This document shows positions 10,801 to 19,225 of a stretch of 36,759 nt of DNA, piece after piece. Numbering within the stretch: position 1 is the stretch's first letter; each line of letters starts with the position of its first letter. This DNA is from Paramarasmius palmivorus. Lineage: Eukaryota > Basidiomycota > Agaricomycetes > Agaricales > Marasmiaceae. Location of the stretch: positions 1 to 36,759 of the forward strand of contig JAYKXP010000282.1 of the NCBI GenBank assembly GCA_037176845.1, in the 5' to 3' direction. The position numbers were made by a program, and so were the translations under genes. A model generated the notes under the pieces. The model did not search any database and was not told the origin of the DNA. It saw only the letters and a program-made list of their open reading frames with translations.

Positions 10801-11056
10801 ATCCTCCTATTTTGTCTTTCATTTCTTTGTACACAGCCTCGTCGATTGCTGGTACCATCACACCATCATCGACTGATGCTCTCACACTTGTCGTTCGTTC
10901 TTCGTTATCGACCAGTTCGAAATCTATTTCGAATGGCTTGCTTACACGGCTCGGGACTTGGACTGTTTGTACGTCGATGATTTCAATTTCATTGCTTGTT
11001 TTCGAATTGTGTACATCTGCGTGATTAGTCAAGAAAATGTCCCTTGTTGGGGTCAT
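7847..11056 (-). CDS. Element B pol: retropepsin, reverse transcriptase and RNase H
   Basis: The 1069-codon frame starts at the ATG at 11056. It copies element RNA into DNA. In order: a retropepsin-like region (residues ~50-150) whose active-site loop reads SVDDGVMVPAID, with Asp-Asp-Gly at 63-65 instead of Asp-Ser/Thr-Gly, and a later VLFGKPLLEQF flap-side strand; a Lys/Arg/Glu-rich coiled-coil spacer (~265-340); RT with MDFASGFYAVEVA (~605) and catalytic FVDDAG (~672, a variant of YxDD); RNase H with IVTSDGCKEGFAAVL (~838) and HIPGKTNVVADGLSRK (~950). It begins 11 nt after the gag stop in the -1 register, and its frame is open upstream into the gag end, so -1 frameshifting or reinitiation could express it. 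The stop at 7847 lies in the LTR-like insertion, so the natural C-terminal integrase is cut off. Confidence 0.9.
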   Translation of the reverse strand: MTPTRDIFLTNHADVHNSKTSNEIEIIDVQTVQVPSRVSKPFEIDFELVDNEERTTSVRASVDDGVMVPAIDEAVYKEMKDKIGGWKPSTKWFRVANGALVPGVASWTGKVRIKGIEVTGTFEVFDSGGSWRVLFGKPLLEQFKAVHDYGEDSIEVRDKKNIQKVFNSGMGKVIEIEPKTIRTVTVEEVEDEESHLATGQHKIKARDKGGVPVDTDTPRNREVDQNETYLNILPTEYPTSPATRRTDGQYAYVFKTPSEYKERRREEDEKVQERVRKKEEEERKRRQEEQREYWKKKWRGKARRRWHRWAARGRTSVKEWRERKKRANLQGGSHAPPSRGVTTNIENKTSQSANNDPELPQILSIEPDEPTETSYGNDIIPDSLDLEVDTEKNIFTRNEGTNGAFKEERVKEILRQVTFGASLTADERAQAENLIREFADNFALSVSEVRLVEGAVHRLNIPEGVKMKKKIAQKRLTPPQREYLHSKIDELIAAGVIAQCTPDKVKCVSPTTLAKKAHEGGGLSLEELQHRINDQCEAAGLEHHFEELPPRQETSDEAEAKPPKPQKWRICQNFAEVNKYTKIAPMPQGDIRMKQQALSGHKYLSLMDFASGFYAVEVAPEARPYTAFYVEGRGYFWYCKMPFGLTGAPSTFAHMTATRLPELLGDGTLELFVDDAGSAADSFDEMMAKLRRIMMVVRREGLLLSASKSHFFFTEGIFAGGKVTEEGVTTDPAKLTAIVDWPIPDDAMQLSSFVGLTGHFRDLIKNYARIEGPLRNLLKEVELPKNYGKSQWRTAMRNHKLKDRWQAIHTKAFIDLKAALTNKPVLRAPKWDGSKFIVTSDGCKEGFAAVLMQTFKVEKKDGTTTSKQFPIAFASKRTSTTEQNYKPFLLEFAALKYSLDKFSDIIWGFPVEIETDCQALRDVLCAEKLNAAHSRWRDGILSYCITDVRHIPGKTNVVADGLSRKWEGRPRVEGDGSEWTVSEDWEVSRGLVNGMFSVAETPSKHEEMKKRFTKEPIFREVIEAIEGIQTTGSYKVKQRARHRAKDLLKQEQRSERGDDHLPSGEELTR

Positions 11057-11067
11057 GCGGTCGCCGT

Positions 11068-12663
11068 TTACTCCGCTGACCCTTCCTCTTTTCCCAAGCC
11101 CGACACAAATCCTTCAACTCCCCAGCTTCCATCAACTCCCACTGCATTCAGTGCCGCTGCCGCTGCTCTGTTTGCTCCCAGCTCTTTCTGTACAAACACT
11201 CTCCACAACCTTTCCTTCGTTCCTATCTTGGATGTGGATGGGCAGGTTACTCCTTGCCCGTGACCTTTTTTTCCGCACACGAAACATTCTCCAGATCCCG
11301 GTGGTAGTGTCCCTGGAGCGTATGGGAACACCATGTTCTCATTGAAGCGCGCATTACCCCATTTTAGGCTGAAGGTCTTCATCTCGTTGAGGTACACTGC
11401 TATGCCTTCTTGTGTGGCCGGGTGCTGTTTGTATGCTACAATATTGGTGCATAGTGTCGCTTTCTGTGACTCATTGAGTATGGGCGGTTGTCGTGGGCGA
11501 TTGTAATTCAGATTTCCTTGTCCTCCTCCAGTAGACGAAAATACCATGGAGTCATCAGATCTTTGTGGTGCTCGTGAAGCTCCTGGTTTGCTTGCGTTCG
11601 CCATCGTTGCATTGATTGAAGTCGCCTCAAGTGTCCTGGCAAGACCTTTACTCGGCGTCTCTATTCGTTTCTCGAGGGCGTGAATGTGGTCCTCTACCGC
11701 TTTCTCCTCTTTGATGTATTTTACATCGATGTTGGAGATGGATTTCTTGAACTCGGCCCAATCTTTGGCATTGTCTAATGCCTTGGATTTAAGGATGCGT
11801 GGTAGCTTCTCGTAAACGCCTACGATGTCGGACGACGTGCTGGCTATTCCCGCCGCCTTTGCCACGTCAAGTAATTGCCTTGCGAAACAGACATGTGTCC
11901 ATTCTCGTGAGGCTTCGTGTCGCTTTCCAAGTTCGTCGACCATTATTGTCAGCTCCAGAAGTTCCCTTCTTTTCTCGGATGCTGATGGTTTGGCTACGGT
12001 TGCCGATTTGAACTCCTCTAGGAACTTCTTCTTAAAGTCATCCCAGCCTCCCTTTTTGACCTCGTCTTCCAACTCTTCATACCAGATGTCTGCTGCGCTT
12101 CCGACTTTCAAAAATAAGTGTATTTTGTCGGCATACTTTGCTTCCTCATATTGGCGTAATGCCATTTCGCCTTCTGCTTTACGCAGGAAGTTCTTTGAAT
12201 CCAAGGGGTCATCAAATTCCCCCGTATATTCTAAGTTCATGTTTGCCATTTGCGGTCGCAGCAGCTGTTTCTTTGGTATTTCTGGGTTTTTCGGTGGCGT
12301 GTCAGGTGTTTTTGGAGGTATATCTGGTGTTTTTATGGGTGACGGTGCTGTGGATGGGATGCGTGATGGTGCTGTGGATGGGATTCGTGATGGGATTTGT
12401 GAGGGTGGTCGTGACGGTGACACCTGTATTCCTCTGCTTCTCGCTATCCAGTCGACCCAGGACCCTGTAATTCCAGGTAAACCTTGTACAAGTGGTGTTC
12501 TGGGTTGTGGTTGTACTGGTGAGGTGGGTGGCGATGGTCCTTCTAAACTGTCTACGTCGTCGTCGTGTGTGCTACTGGTGAATACAAATGATGATCCTGG
12601 TGTCGAGACTGTGGAGACTGTGTTGGATGTGAAGCGTCCTCTATTATCTCGTGTGCGACTCAT
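11068..12663 (-). CDS. Element B gag (capsid-nucleocapsid), 531 residues
   Basis: The ATG at 12663 (MSRTRDNRGRFTS) follows the primer-binding site and leader at the expected distance. The N-terminal ~130 residues are Ser/Pro/Thr-rich with repeats of the PSRIPSTAP type. The capsid-like region starts near residue 138 (QMANMNLEYTGEFDDPLDS) and includes DIWYEELEDEVKKGGWDDFK and EEFKSATV, the classic retrotransposon gag pattern. A zinc knuckle CFVCGKKGHGQGVTC near residue 460 has the spacing CX2CX4HX5C, one residue longer at the end than the canonical CX2CX4HX4C. The frame is intact. It would assemble the particle and bind element RNA. Plus-strand frames across it are antisense shadows. Confidence 0.88.
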   Translation of the reverse strand: MSRTRDNRGRFTSNTVSTVSTPGSSFVFTSSTHDDDVDSLEGPSPPTSPVQPQPRTPLVQGLPGITGSWVDWIARSRGIQVSPSRPPSQIPSRIPSTAPSRIPSTAPSPIKTPDIPPKTPDTPPKNPEIPKKQLLRPQMANMNLEYTGEFDDPLDSKNFLRKAEGEMALRQYEEAKYADKIHLFLKVGSAADIWYEELEDEVKKGGWDDFKKKFLEEFKSATVAKPSASEKRRELLELTIMVDELGKRHEASREWTHVCFARQLLDVAKAAGIASTSSDIVGVYEKLPRILKSKALDNAKDWAEFKKSISNIDVKYIKEEKAVEDHIHALEKRIETPSKGLARTLEATSINATMANASKPGASRAPQRSDDSMVFSSTGGGQGNLNYNRPRQPPILNESQKATLCTNIVAYKQHPATQEGIAVYLNEMKTFSLKWGNARFNENMVFPYAPGTLPPGSGECFVCGKKGHGQGVTCPSTSKIGTKERLWRVFVQKELGANRAAAAALNAVGVDGSWGVEGFVSGLGKEEGSAE

Positions 12664-12757
12664 GTTTGACTTGGGTGCCAGTCTCGTTGCGCGTGTTTCT
12701 ACGTGTACGTGGGTGCGTGTTTTTTCGTGTTTGCGTGTATGGTATTCTTATGGCTTT

Positions 12758-12782
12758 GGTTCGATTCGCGCTCTTGTCACCA
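12758..12782 (-). promoter_or_regulatory. Element B tRNA primer-binding site
   Basis: Read on the plus strand these 25 nt have the form of a tRNA 3' end: a seven-base T loop TTCGATT, T-stem strand CGCGC, acceptor strand TCTTGTC, discriminator A and CCA. The minus strand therefore begins TGGTGACAAGAG, three bases after the LTR end, exactly where minus-strand DNA synthesis is primed. The primer tRNA should start GACAAGA at its 5' end. The match extends beyond the usual 18 nt through the T loop. Confidence 0.85.
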
Positions 12783-12785
12783 AGA

Positions 12786-12931
12786 TGGAGTAGGCAGGAT
12801 GGACATTGGAATGAATAGCAGTGGTTGATGGCTCTGATGATCTATGTACACGCGAAATGTAGCTAAGTCCTCAAATGCCTATGCCAAACACTGACAAACA
12901 CCTCAGTATCTGCCCAATCCCCCTACTCCAA
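12786..12931 (-). repeat. Element B 5' LTR, 146 bp
   Basis: On the minus strand it starts TGGAGTAGG and ends CCTACTCCA, a perfect 9-bp terminal inverted repeat with TG…CA ends. The inner end is three bases from the primer-binding site. It shares 100 bp (12832-12931) with the truncated 3' LTR at 6121-6220. The length is short for Ty3/gypsy, and I see no TATA box in it. Confidence 0.92.
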
Positions 12932-13096
12932 CATCTTCAAGAAGTCTCTCTTCTCAATGCATTCCAATATCTGTTTCTTCCAGCTGACAGTTAGGCCCTT
13001 GAGGTTGTAGCCTGTCACACTGAAAGAATGCATAGGGTCATCACTCTCCAGCTCATAAAAGACTTCCACCGTGGTAAGTATGCACCTGTAGAGGCT

Positions 13097-13147
13097 GGCC
13101 TGATATATCAGCCTATGGCTTTGCCATAGGCCCTGTGATATATCACA
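13097..13147. repeat. Hairpin with 8-bp perfect stem and flanking TGATATATCA boxes
   Basis: CCTATGGC (13112-13119) and GCCATAGG (13123-13130) are perfect inverted repeats around a 3-nt loop. The outer flanks TGATATATCA and TGATATATCA are also placed symmetrically. It may be part of a short transposon or SINE body. No gene or terminator context explains it. Confidence 0.6.
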
Positions 13148-13251
13148 GCTGGACATTGCCATTGCCCTTCTGAGGCAGTAAAGGAAAGACAAAGTCCCTC
13201 TCCGCACAGGAGTCCCGCAGAATAGTCACATGGTAAATGTAACACTTGCCA

Positions 13252-13330
13252 GAGTTGAACGGAGAGCCTACCGGTCATTATGTAATCAGAGAGAACACTG
13301 AACACGCATAACCAACTAAGCCATCAGACC
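13252..13330 (-). other. tRNA-like internal promoter pair (SINE or tRNA pseudogene candidate)
   Basis: The minus strand reads GGTCTGATGGCTTAGTTGG (A box TGGCTTAGTTGG at 13323-13312) and, 63 nt later, GTTCAACTC (13260-13252), which fits the RNA polymerase III B box GTTCRANNC. The 3' half does not pair with the 5' acceptor strand and the T stem is poor, so it is not a functional tRNA gene. A tRNA-derived SINE head is the most likely explanation. Confidence 0.4.
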
Positions 13331-16216
13331 GATTGTAATGTGTAATCATTACCCGTAGATACCACCCCGTTCCTCACCCTTCCAATCAAAATCGGCGGGT
13401 ACCGTACTGACTGTATAGCTCCCAGTGGCTTGCAATATCAACATCAAGAGTAGCCCAAAGTGCCGAAATAACACCACATAACAATTCTGGTACCCTACAT
13501 AGTTACAAAAAGTACTATATTATCTACAGGCCTCGAGCCAATCCTGTAAAACAATACACTACTTCATCAAAAGCACCCTCGTAGTCTACCAAACGCATGT
13601 TTCGAACCTGGCGCTCACGGTGAGTCTCTGTAGGCAAACTCTCTACAGCCTGCTTTCACCAGCATAGCACTGCAACAAATGACACAATACCATTAGGTCC
13701 CGTCTTGCGCAAGGTCTCCCAGGCACCGTTGGGGTCACGAGTGAGCCTAATTCCCCGGTTCTCATCTTTACGCCAATCAGGCATGCAGGCCTTGAACCAT
13801 CGTAAGAATGTGTCGTAGAAGCCGATCAAGTCAGACATATCAGGCCGGTAATTGGGAGAACGTGCGCGAGCAATCCAGTCTTGAACACCTACTGGACGAT
13901 AGTCGGCAGTAAGGCGATCATTGCCCTCGAATCCTGCGGCACCGTCAATCCTGAGCCAGAGTCTAAGCATACGACGAAAGTCCATGTCGATTCCCACTGA
14001 ACGCGCGAGCATAAGAGTTTTCTCGACATATACAGGAGCGGATGGAGGAGTGGGAACATCGACAGGCGCCGCCGGTTGGCCTGGAGGTGGAGGCGGAGGT
14101 GGAGGTGGAGCTGATGCTGTGGATGCCTTCTGTTTGTTATGGCGAGAGCGAGCGGTGGATGTCGATGTCGAAGGAAGTGAGGAAGTGTCCGATGTGCGTG
14201 GTACGGGTGCCGACACAGACATAGCAAGACGAGCCTTTTTCGATGCATGGTCTTGGTTGGAATTCTCTGAATCTCGATCGCGGACACGTTTCTTCGCAGA
14301 CGTTGATGCACGAAAGACCGAATCCGACTCGTAACCCTCAGCCTCCCGGTCCGGACCTTCAATCACCAACTCGTCATCAGAAACACTAGCTTTCTGGCGT
14401 TTGCTGCTAGACGCACGCTCTGCTGGGCGCTTGGCTGACGAAGCTTGACGTTTCCTGGACAGCGAGCGATACGTGCGCACCACGTTGGGTGATACATGCT
14501 CATCCAATACAAAAGGAGAACTCTGCCGACCAGAACCGACAGCGGTGCTTGGAATAGGGGGTGATGAAGCCACGGTAATAGGTGATGCTACTTCCGGTGA
14601 TTGAGTGACACGAGGAGGCGTTGGGACTGTTGAAGCTGGACTGGGATTTCGCTGCTGACGACTTGGTGAAGGAGGAGATGACATGGCACGAGGACGACCG
14701 CCGGCTGGTGTTTGACTTGCCAGCGCCGCTTCCGCAGCATCTGCAGCCCGGCTAGATCCCGCCAGGCGGTATCGAGCACTCCTATCCTTTGGAATTGACT
14801 CCGGAGGCACCGGTTTTTTGGGTTGACAGGGTTGTTTGGGCAGTGCTGGCAGTTTTCCACCTGTCGACATTCTTGCAGAGATTGGGACTCCTCGTCGAGC
14901 AGGTATAGCAGCGTTTACGGGTGTTACAGTGCTTTTTTGAGAGGCCGAGGAGGAAGTGGATGAGGAAGTAGCGGTCGCCTTTTGTCCCGTCGTTGTTGTC
15001 GTTTTCGTACGCCCACTAGTCGCTGTTGCACCAGAGGTAGTAGTCGAGGAGGTCGAGGACGTTGAGGACGAAGCAACAAAAGGTTTAGAAGTCCCAGACT
15101 GAGACCCTGGAGCCTGAGAGTTGCATTGCTGCTTTGCAAAAGCTCCTGCCGGCAGCTTGGGAGGTAGAACAACAGTGTCCAGATCCACTCCGTCAGCCTC
15201 TACATTGATGATTGAAGCCAGACTTGGTGAACCTTCAGGCAGCGCACGCCTTCGACATTCATCAATGCCTAATCAATTCGATTAGAGATCATTCGTCATG
15301 ACAGGTTCGAACAAGGTACTCACTGTACACCTTTTGCAAGAAGTTGGCATAGAGAGGGACAATATATTTCTTGTAGTTGACTCGAGTAGCAGCTCCGAAG
15401 GTGATTTTCTGTTGACCAATTGTTGTCGTTGTATGGCAACTAGGCAGGAGAACCAGCATCAGTTGTGAACATATCCAATCAGGCCAAGTCATGCGCACCT
15501 GATGATGTTGAGTCTTCCACCGTCTGCAGGTTTGGGACCACCACAAATAACAGTGAAATTCCAACCTGTTGCCTCTGCCAGCCCATCAATGATTGGTTGC
15601 AGGAAAGAAGGGAGACGTTCGATAGCACTGTGAACATAACATCAGTACTGTGACTCTACGGTGGAGGTGACACGCGTACTTCTGTCTGGCCTGTGGTTCG
15701 GTGGAAGGAGGTTGCCGGAGCGCTGCAAGAAACTTCTGCTCCCTTTCTCGAGCTTCCTCTCGAGCCTTATCAGCCCATTCTTGGCGGGTGTCATCCGTCA
15801 GTTGATCGAAGTTCGACTTGATGACCTCTTGACGAACTGCGAGGAATGCGAATTTTCCTAAGAAAAAGTCAGATTGACCGGAACTAATTCATCCCAATGA
15901 GTACGCACCTTTTTTAACAAACTTGCCCTTTGTTCCCCCCATAACTACCTGACTGTTCTCCTTCCCTTCAGGAATAGACGTAGGTTGCTCTTGAGGCTGC
16001 CCTTCATTTGCACCTGAAAGATTGTCAGACATGTAGTAGCAACATCAAAGATCACAATAACTTGCCTTTAGCTTCCATCTTCCCCGGCTCCACGTTAGCA
16101 GCAGATGTGTCCCCTGTATGACCCACGTCAACAACAAGAACACCAACACATAGTAAGAAGAACTAACCATCGCTAGACTGTCCCTTTCTCGCTACCATTT
16201 CCCAGCCGCACTGCCG

Positions 16217-17668
16217 CCCTTTTTACAAAAAACGTCGAAGATCCTCGGACACTGTTTTTGCATTAAATCAGGACAATCTTCGGCACAGCCACATCTTCCC
16301 TCAAGTTATAAAATGCCTTTTTAAAGTATATTATGCCCTTTTAGGACCGAGTTTTTAACAGGAAACAATATTCCCACACTCTGAGGCAGGTTGGATTTGT
16401 AAAAATCCGCTTTTTTTGTATAATTGTATAATAGGCTGCTTTTACTGGCTTCCTATTATAGAAAGAGAGGTTCCCACAGCCTCTTAGAACGCTTTTTTGG
16501 GCGCTTTTTTAATGGGAAGAAAATTCCCACACCCCCAGGCATGCTCCCACACTCCGCTTTTGGCTTCCCAAATGGAAGGTGGCCTTACCTCATCATTTTC
16601 CACCTGGAATCAATGCATTGGGGGGCTATTGGGGCATGCTGGGGGGCTATAAAAATCGCATTTTTAAGGGAATATGTTCCAATATGTTCTAAAAGCATGC
16701 CCCTGCAATTGGGGGGCAGGGGAATGCAAAAAAAGCGGTCCAAATATGGTAATTCAGGAAAATGGCCTGTTGGATCTTGGGCTACAGAGCAGATATTGAC
16801 ATGGGGTAAGTTGGAGGACCTAGATACATTAAATACAAGCCTGGGGACACCCAATAGTACATAGATTAGTGGGATAATGGTGCTTAAATATCAAAAATAC
16901 TGAAAATCTCCGAAATTAGGGGAATAAAATTACAGGATGGGATGTAGTGCAGCTGGGGCTTAGATATTGTGAATCAGGGATGATATATGTGTCCCCTTGA
17001 TGGGTTTACAATCCTGGAAAGCTGCCTATTTTTCCAGATTTATTACAGCTAAATTCGCTTTTTTTGGACATTAATAATACTATACCACAGGGAATGATTG
17101 GGATGGGCTAATTCTTGTTCATAACCCACTCTAGGGTGTATAGATGATGAATATATACTTGCCCAAGCACTCCTGTATGTGCAACACCTTGTTTAATCCA
17201 ATGTATTGTACAGTGATGTAACACAGACAGTAGTAGATGAATAGCACCTCAGGGAAGCATCCCAGCACCATGGAGAGTTCAGAATCGAGTTCAGGCACCC
17301 AAAATACACTTTCCCACCATAAAAGGACATTTTCTGAATACATCTGTATGTTGCTACATAAAAAATACATAAAAAATCGCATTTTTAGGGGTTTTTCTGT
17401 ACTGGAGCATGGGGATTGCTCCTAAAATCACCAAAAATGAATGAGAGACCGTTCACTATGCATAGAACAGGAATAACAATTGCCTCCACGGATCCCATGA
17501 CAGGAATCCATATGCCAGACTAATCAATTCCTGCACAATTACAGAAAACATGTACTATGGATGTAGTATTGCAAGGAGTGATCTGGGGGATTGGGGAACC
17601 TCAAAATCGAATTCAGGATGAAAAATCAGTCAAGAATATATCCAGGGTTGAAAGGAATCCAATCACTG
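16217..17668 (+). repeat. Left arm of the foldback element
   Basis: It pairs with 17768-19225 in inverted orientation. The inner part (e.g. 17131-17425 against 18010-18304) appears identical: 83- and 62-codon frames occur in exactly the same sequence on opposite strands, with position sums of 35435. The outer part has small indels and substitutions (net 7 nt). It contains many copies of a CGC(T/A)TTTTT motif. Confidence 0.88.
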
Positions 17669-17767
17669 TAGCTTGAGATATGTATCTGACAAGTTTTATG
17701 CTTATAGTTAATATATATTGCACATATACTTGTGCATTTAACTTGATATATGCATATTGAAGTCAAT

Positions 17768-19225
17768 TGTGGATGGATTTCCTTCAACCCTAGATATATT
17801 CTTGACTTATTTTTCATTCTGAATTCGATTTTGAGGTTCCCCAATCCCCCAGATCACTCCTTGCAATACTACATCCATAGTACATGTTTTCTGTAATTGT
17901 GCAGGAATTGATTAGTCTGGCATATGGATTCCTGTCATGGGATCCGTGGAGGCAATTGTTATTCCTGTTCTATGCATAGTGAACGGTCTCTCATTCATTT
18001 TTGGTGATTTTAGGAGCAATCCCCATGCTCCAGTACAGAAAAACCCCTAAAAATGCGATTTTTTATGTATTTTTTATGTAGCAACATACAGATGTATTCA
18101 GAAAATGTCCTTTTATGGTGGGAAAGTGTATTTTGGGTGCCTGAACTCGATTCTGAACTCTCCATGGTGCTGGGATGCTTCCCTGAGGTGCTATTCATCT
18201 ACTACTGTCTGTGTTACATCACTGTACAATACATTGGATTAAACAAGGTGTTGCACATACAGGAGTGCTTGGGCAAGTATATATTCATCATCTATACACC
18301 CTAGAGTGGGTTATGAACAAGAATTAGCCCATCCCAATCATTCCCTGTGGTATAGTATTATTAATGTCCAAAAAAAGCGAATTTAGCTGTAATAAATCTG
18401 GAAAAATAGGCAGCTTTCCAGGATTGTAAACCCATCAAGGGGACACATATATCATCCCTGATTCACAATATCTAAGCCCCAGCTGCACTACATCCCATCC
18501 TGTAATTTTATTCCCCTAATTTCGGAGATTTTCAGTATTTTTGATATTTACGCACCATTATCCCACTAATCTATGTACTATTGGGGTGTCCCCAGGCTTG
18601 TATTTAATGTATCTAGGGTCCTCCAACTTACCCCATGTCAATATCTGCTCTGTAGCCCAAGATCCAACAGGCCATTTTCCTGAATACCATATTTGGGACC
18701 GCTTTTTTTGCATTCCCCTGCCCCCCAATTTGCAGGGGCATGCTTTATTAGAATATATTGGAACATATTCCCTTAAAAATGCGATTTTTATAGCCCCCCA
18801 GCATGCCCCCAAATAGCCCCCCAATGCATTGATTCCTGGTGGAAAATGATGAGGTAAGGCACCTTCCATTTTGGGAAGCCAAAAAGCGGAGTGGGGGAGC
18901 ATGCCTGGGGGTGTGGGAATTTTCTTCCCATTAAAAAAGCGCCCATAAAAGCGTTCTAAGAGGCTGTGGGAACCTCTCTTTCTATAATAGGAAGCAGGTA
19001 AAAGCAGCCTATATACAATTATACAAAAAAAGCGGATTTTTACAAATCCAACCTGCCTCAGAGTGTGGGAATATTGTTTCCTGTTAAAAACTCGGTCCTA
19101 AAAGGGCATAATATACTTTAAAAAGGCATTTTATAACTTGAGGGAAGATGTGGCTGTGCCGAAGATTGTCCTGATTTAATGCAAAAACAGTGTCCGAGGA
19201 TCTTCGACGTTTTTTGTAAAAAGGG
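17768..19225 (-). repeat. Right arm of the foldback element
   Basis: This is the inverted partner of 16217-17668, 7 nt longer in its outer part. Differences cluster toward the outer half (for example around 18690-18900 against 16560-16760), whereas the inner half is conserved, as expected if the inner arms are homogenised by hairpin-mediated repair or gene conversion (inference). Confidence 0.86.

Larger units (their letters stand above)
6121..12931 (-). mobile_element. Element B: nearly complete Ty3/gypsy retrotransposon with 146-bp LTRs
   Basis: The order on the minus strand is 5' LTR (12931-12786), tRNA primer-binding site (12782-12758), gag (12663-11068), pol with protease, RT and RNase H (11056-7847), integrase (7505-6276), a purine-rich tract and the 3' LTR (6220-6121, truncated). 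The 100 bp of 3' LTR present matches 12832-12931 with five differences. Most frames are long and open, so this element is younger than A. It is inactivated by an LTR-like insertion between RNase H and integrase, by a TGA in integrase, and by loss of 46 bp of the 3' LTR at the junction with element A. Confidence 0.92.
12932..13655. other. Non-coding flank between element B and the 8-exon gene
   Basis: No credible gene is visible. A minus-strand frame (13207-12923) runs into the LTR of element B and may be a remnant of whatever B inserted into; I do not recognise it. The stretch also holds a tRNA-like promoter pair and a hairpin, listed separately. The right part (13340-13655) is ordinary AT/GC-mixed sequence serving as the 3' flank of the gene ending at 13656. 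Confidence 0.5.
16217..19225. mobile_element. 3.0-kb foldback (giant inverted-repeat) element
   Basis: The ends are CCCTTTTTACAAAAAACG on the left and its reverse complement at the right. The whole element is two inverted arms of ~1.45 kb around a ~100-bp loop near 17669-17767. It lies inside exon 2 of the minus-strand gene. The restored exon is in frame if CG (or up to GGCG) is taken as the target duplication, so the TSD is 2-4 bp. No transposase is encoded; the only frames are short and identical in both arms, which reflects the palindrome, not coding. It is best described as a non-autonomous foldback/long-TIR DNA element. Superfamily unassigned. Confidence 0.88.

Noticed and set aside
12758..12782. 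A tRNA gene fragment next to the LTR
   Set aside because: Only the 3' end of a tRNA is present, in the antisense orientation and position of a primer-binding site, so it is a PBS.
11825..12793. Plus-strand 322-codon open frame
   Set aside because: It is antisense to the intact gag of element B and has no domain or start context; the gag frame carries the zinc knuckle and capsid motifs.
13236..13330. Functional tRNA gene on the minus strand
   Set aside because: The 5' acceptor strand GGTCTGA has no partner downstream and the T stem is mispaired, despite good A and B boxes.
17131..18304. Paired 83- and 62-codon frames in the foldback arms as a gene pair
   Set aside because: The frames are identical only because the arms are inverted copies; they lack domains and overlap on opposite strands.
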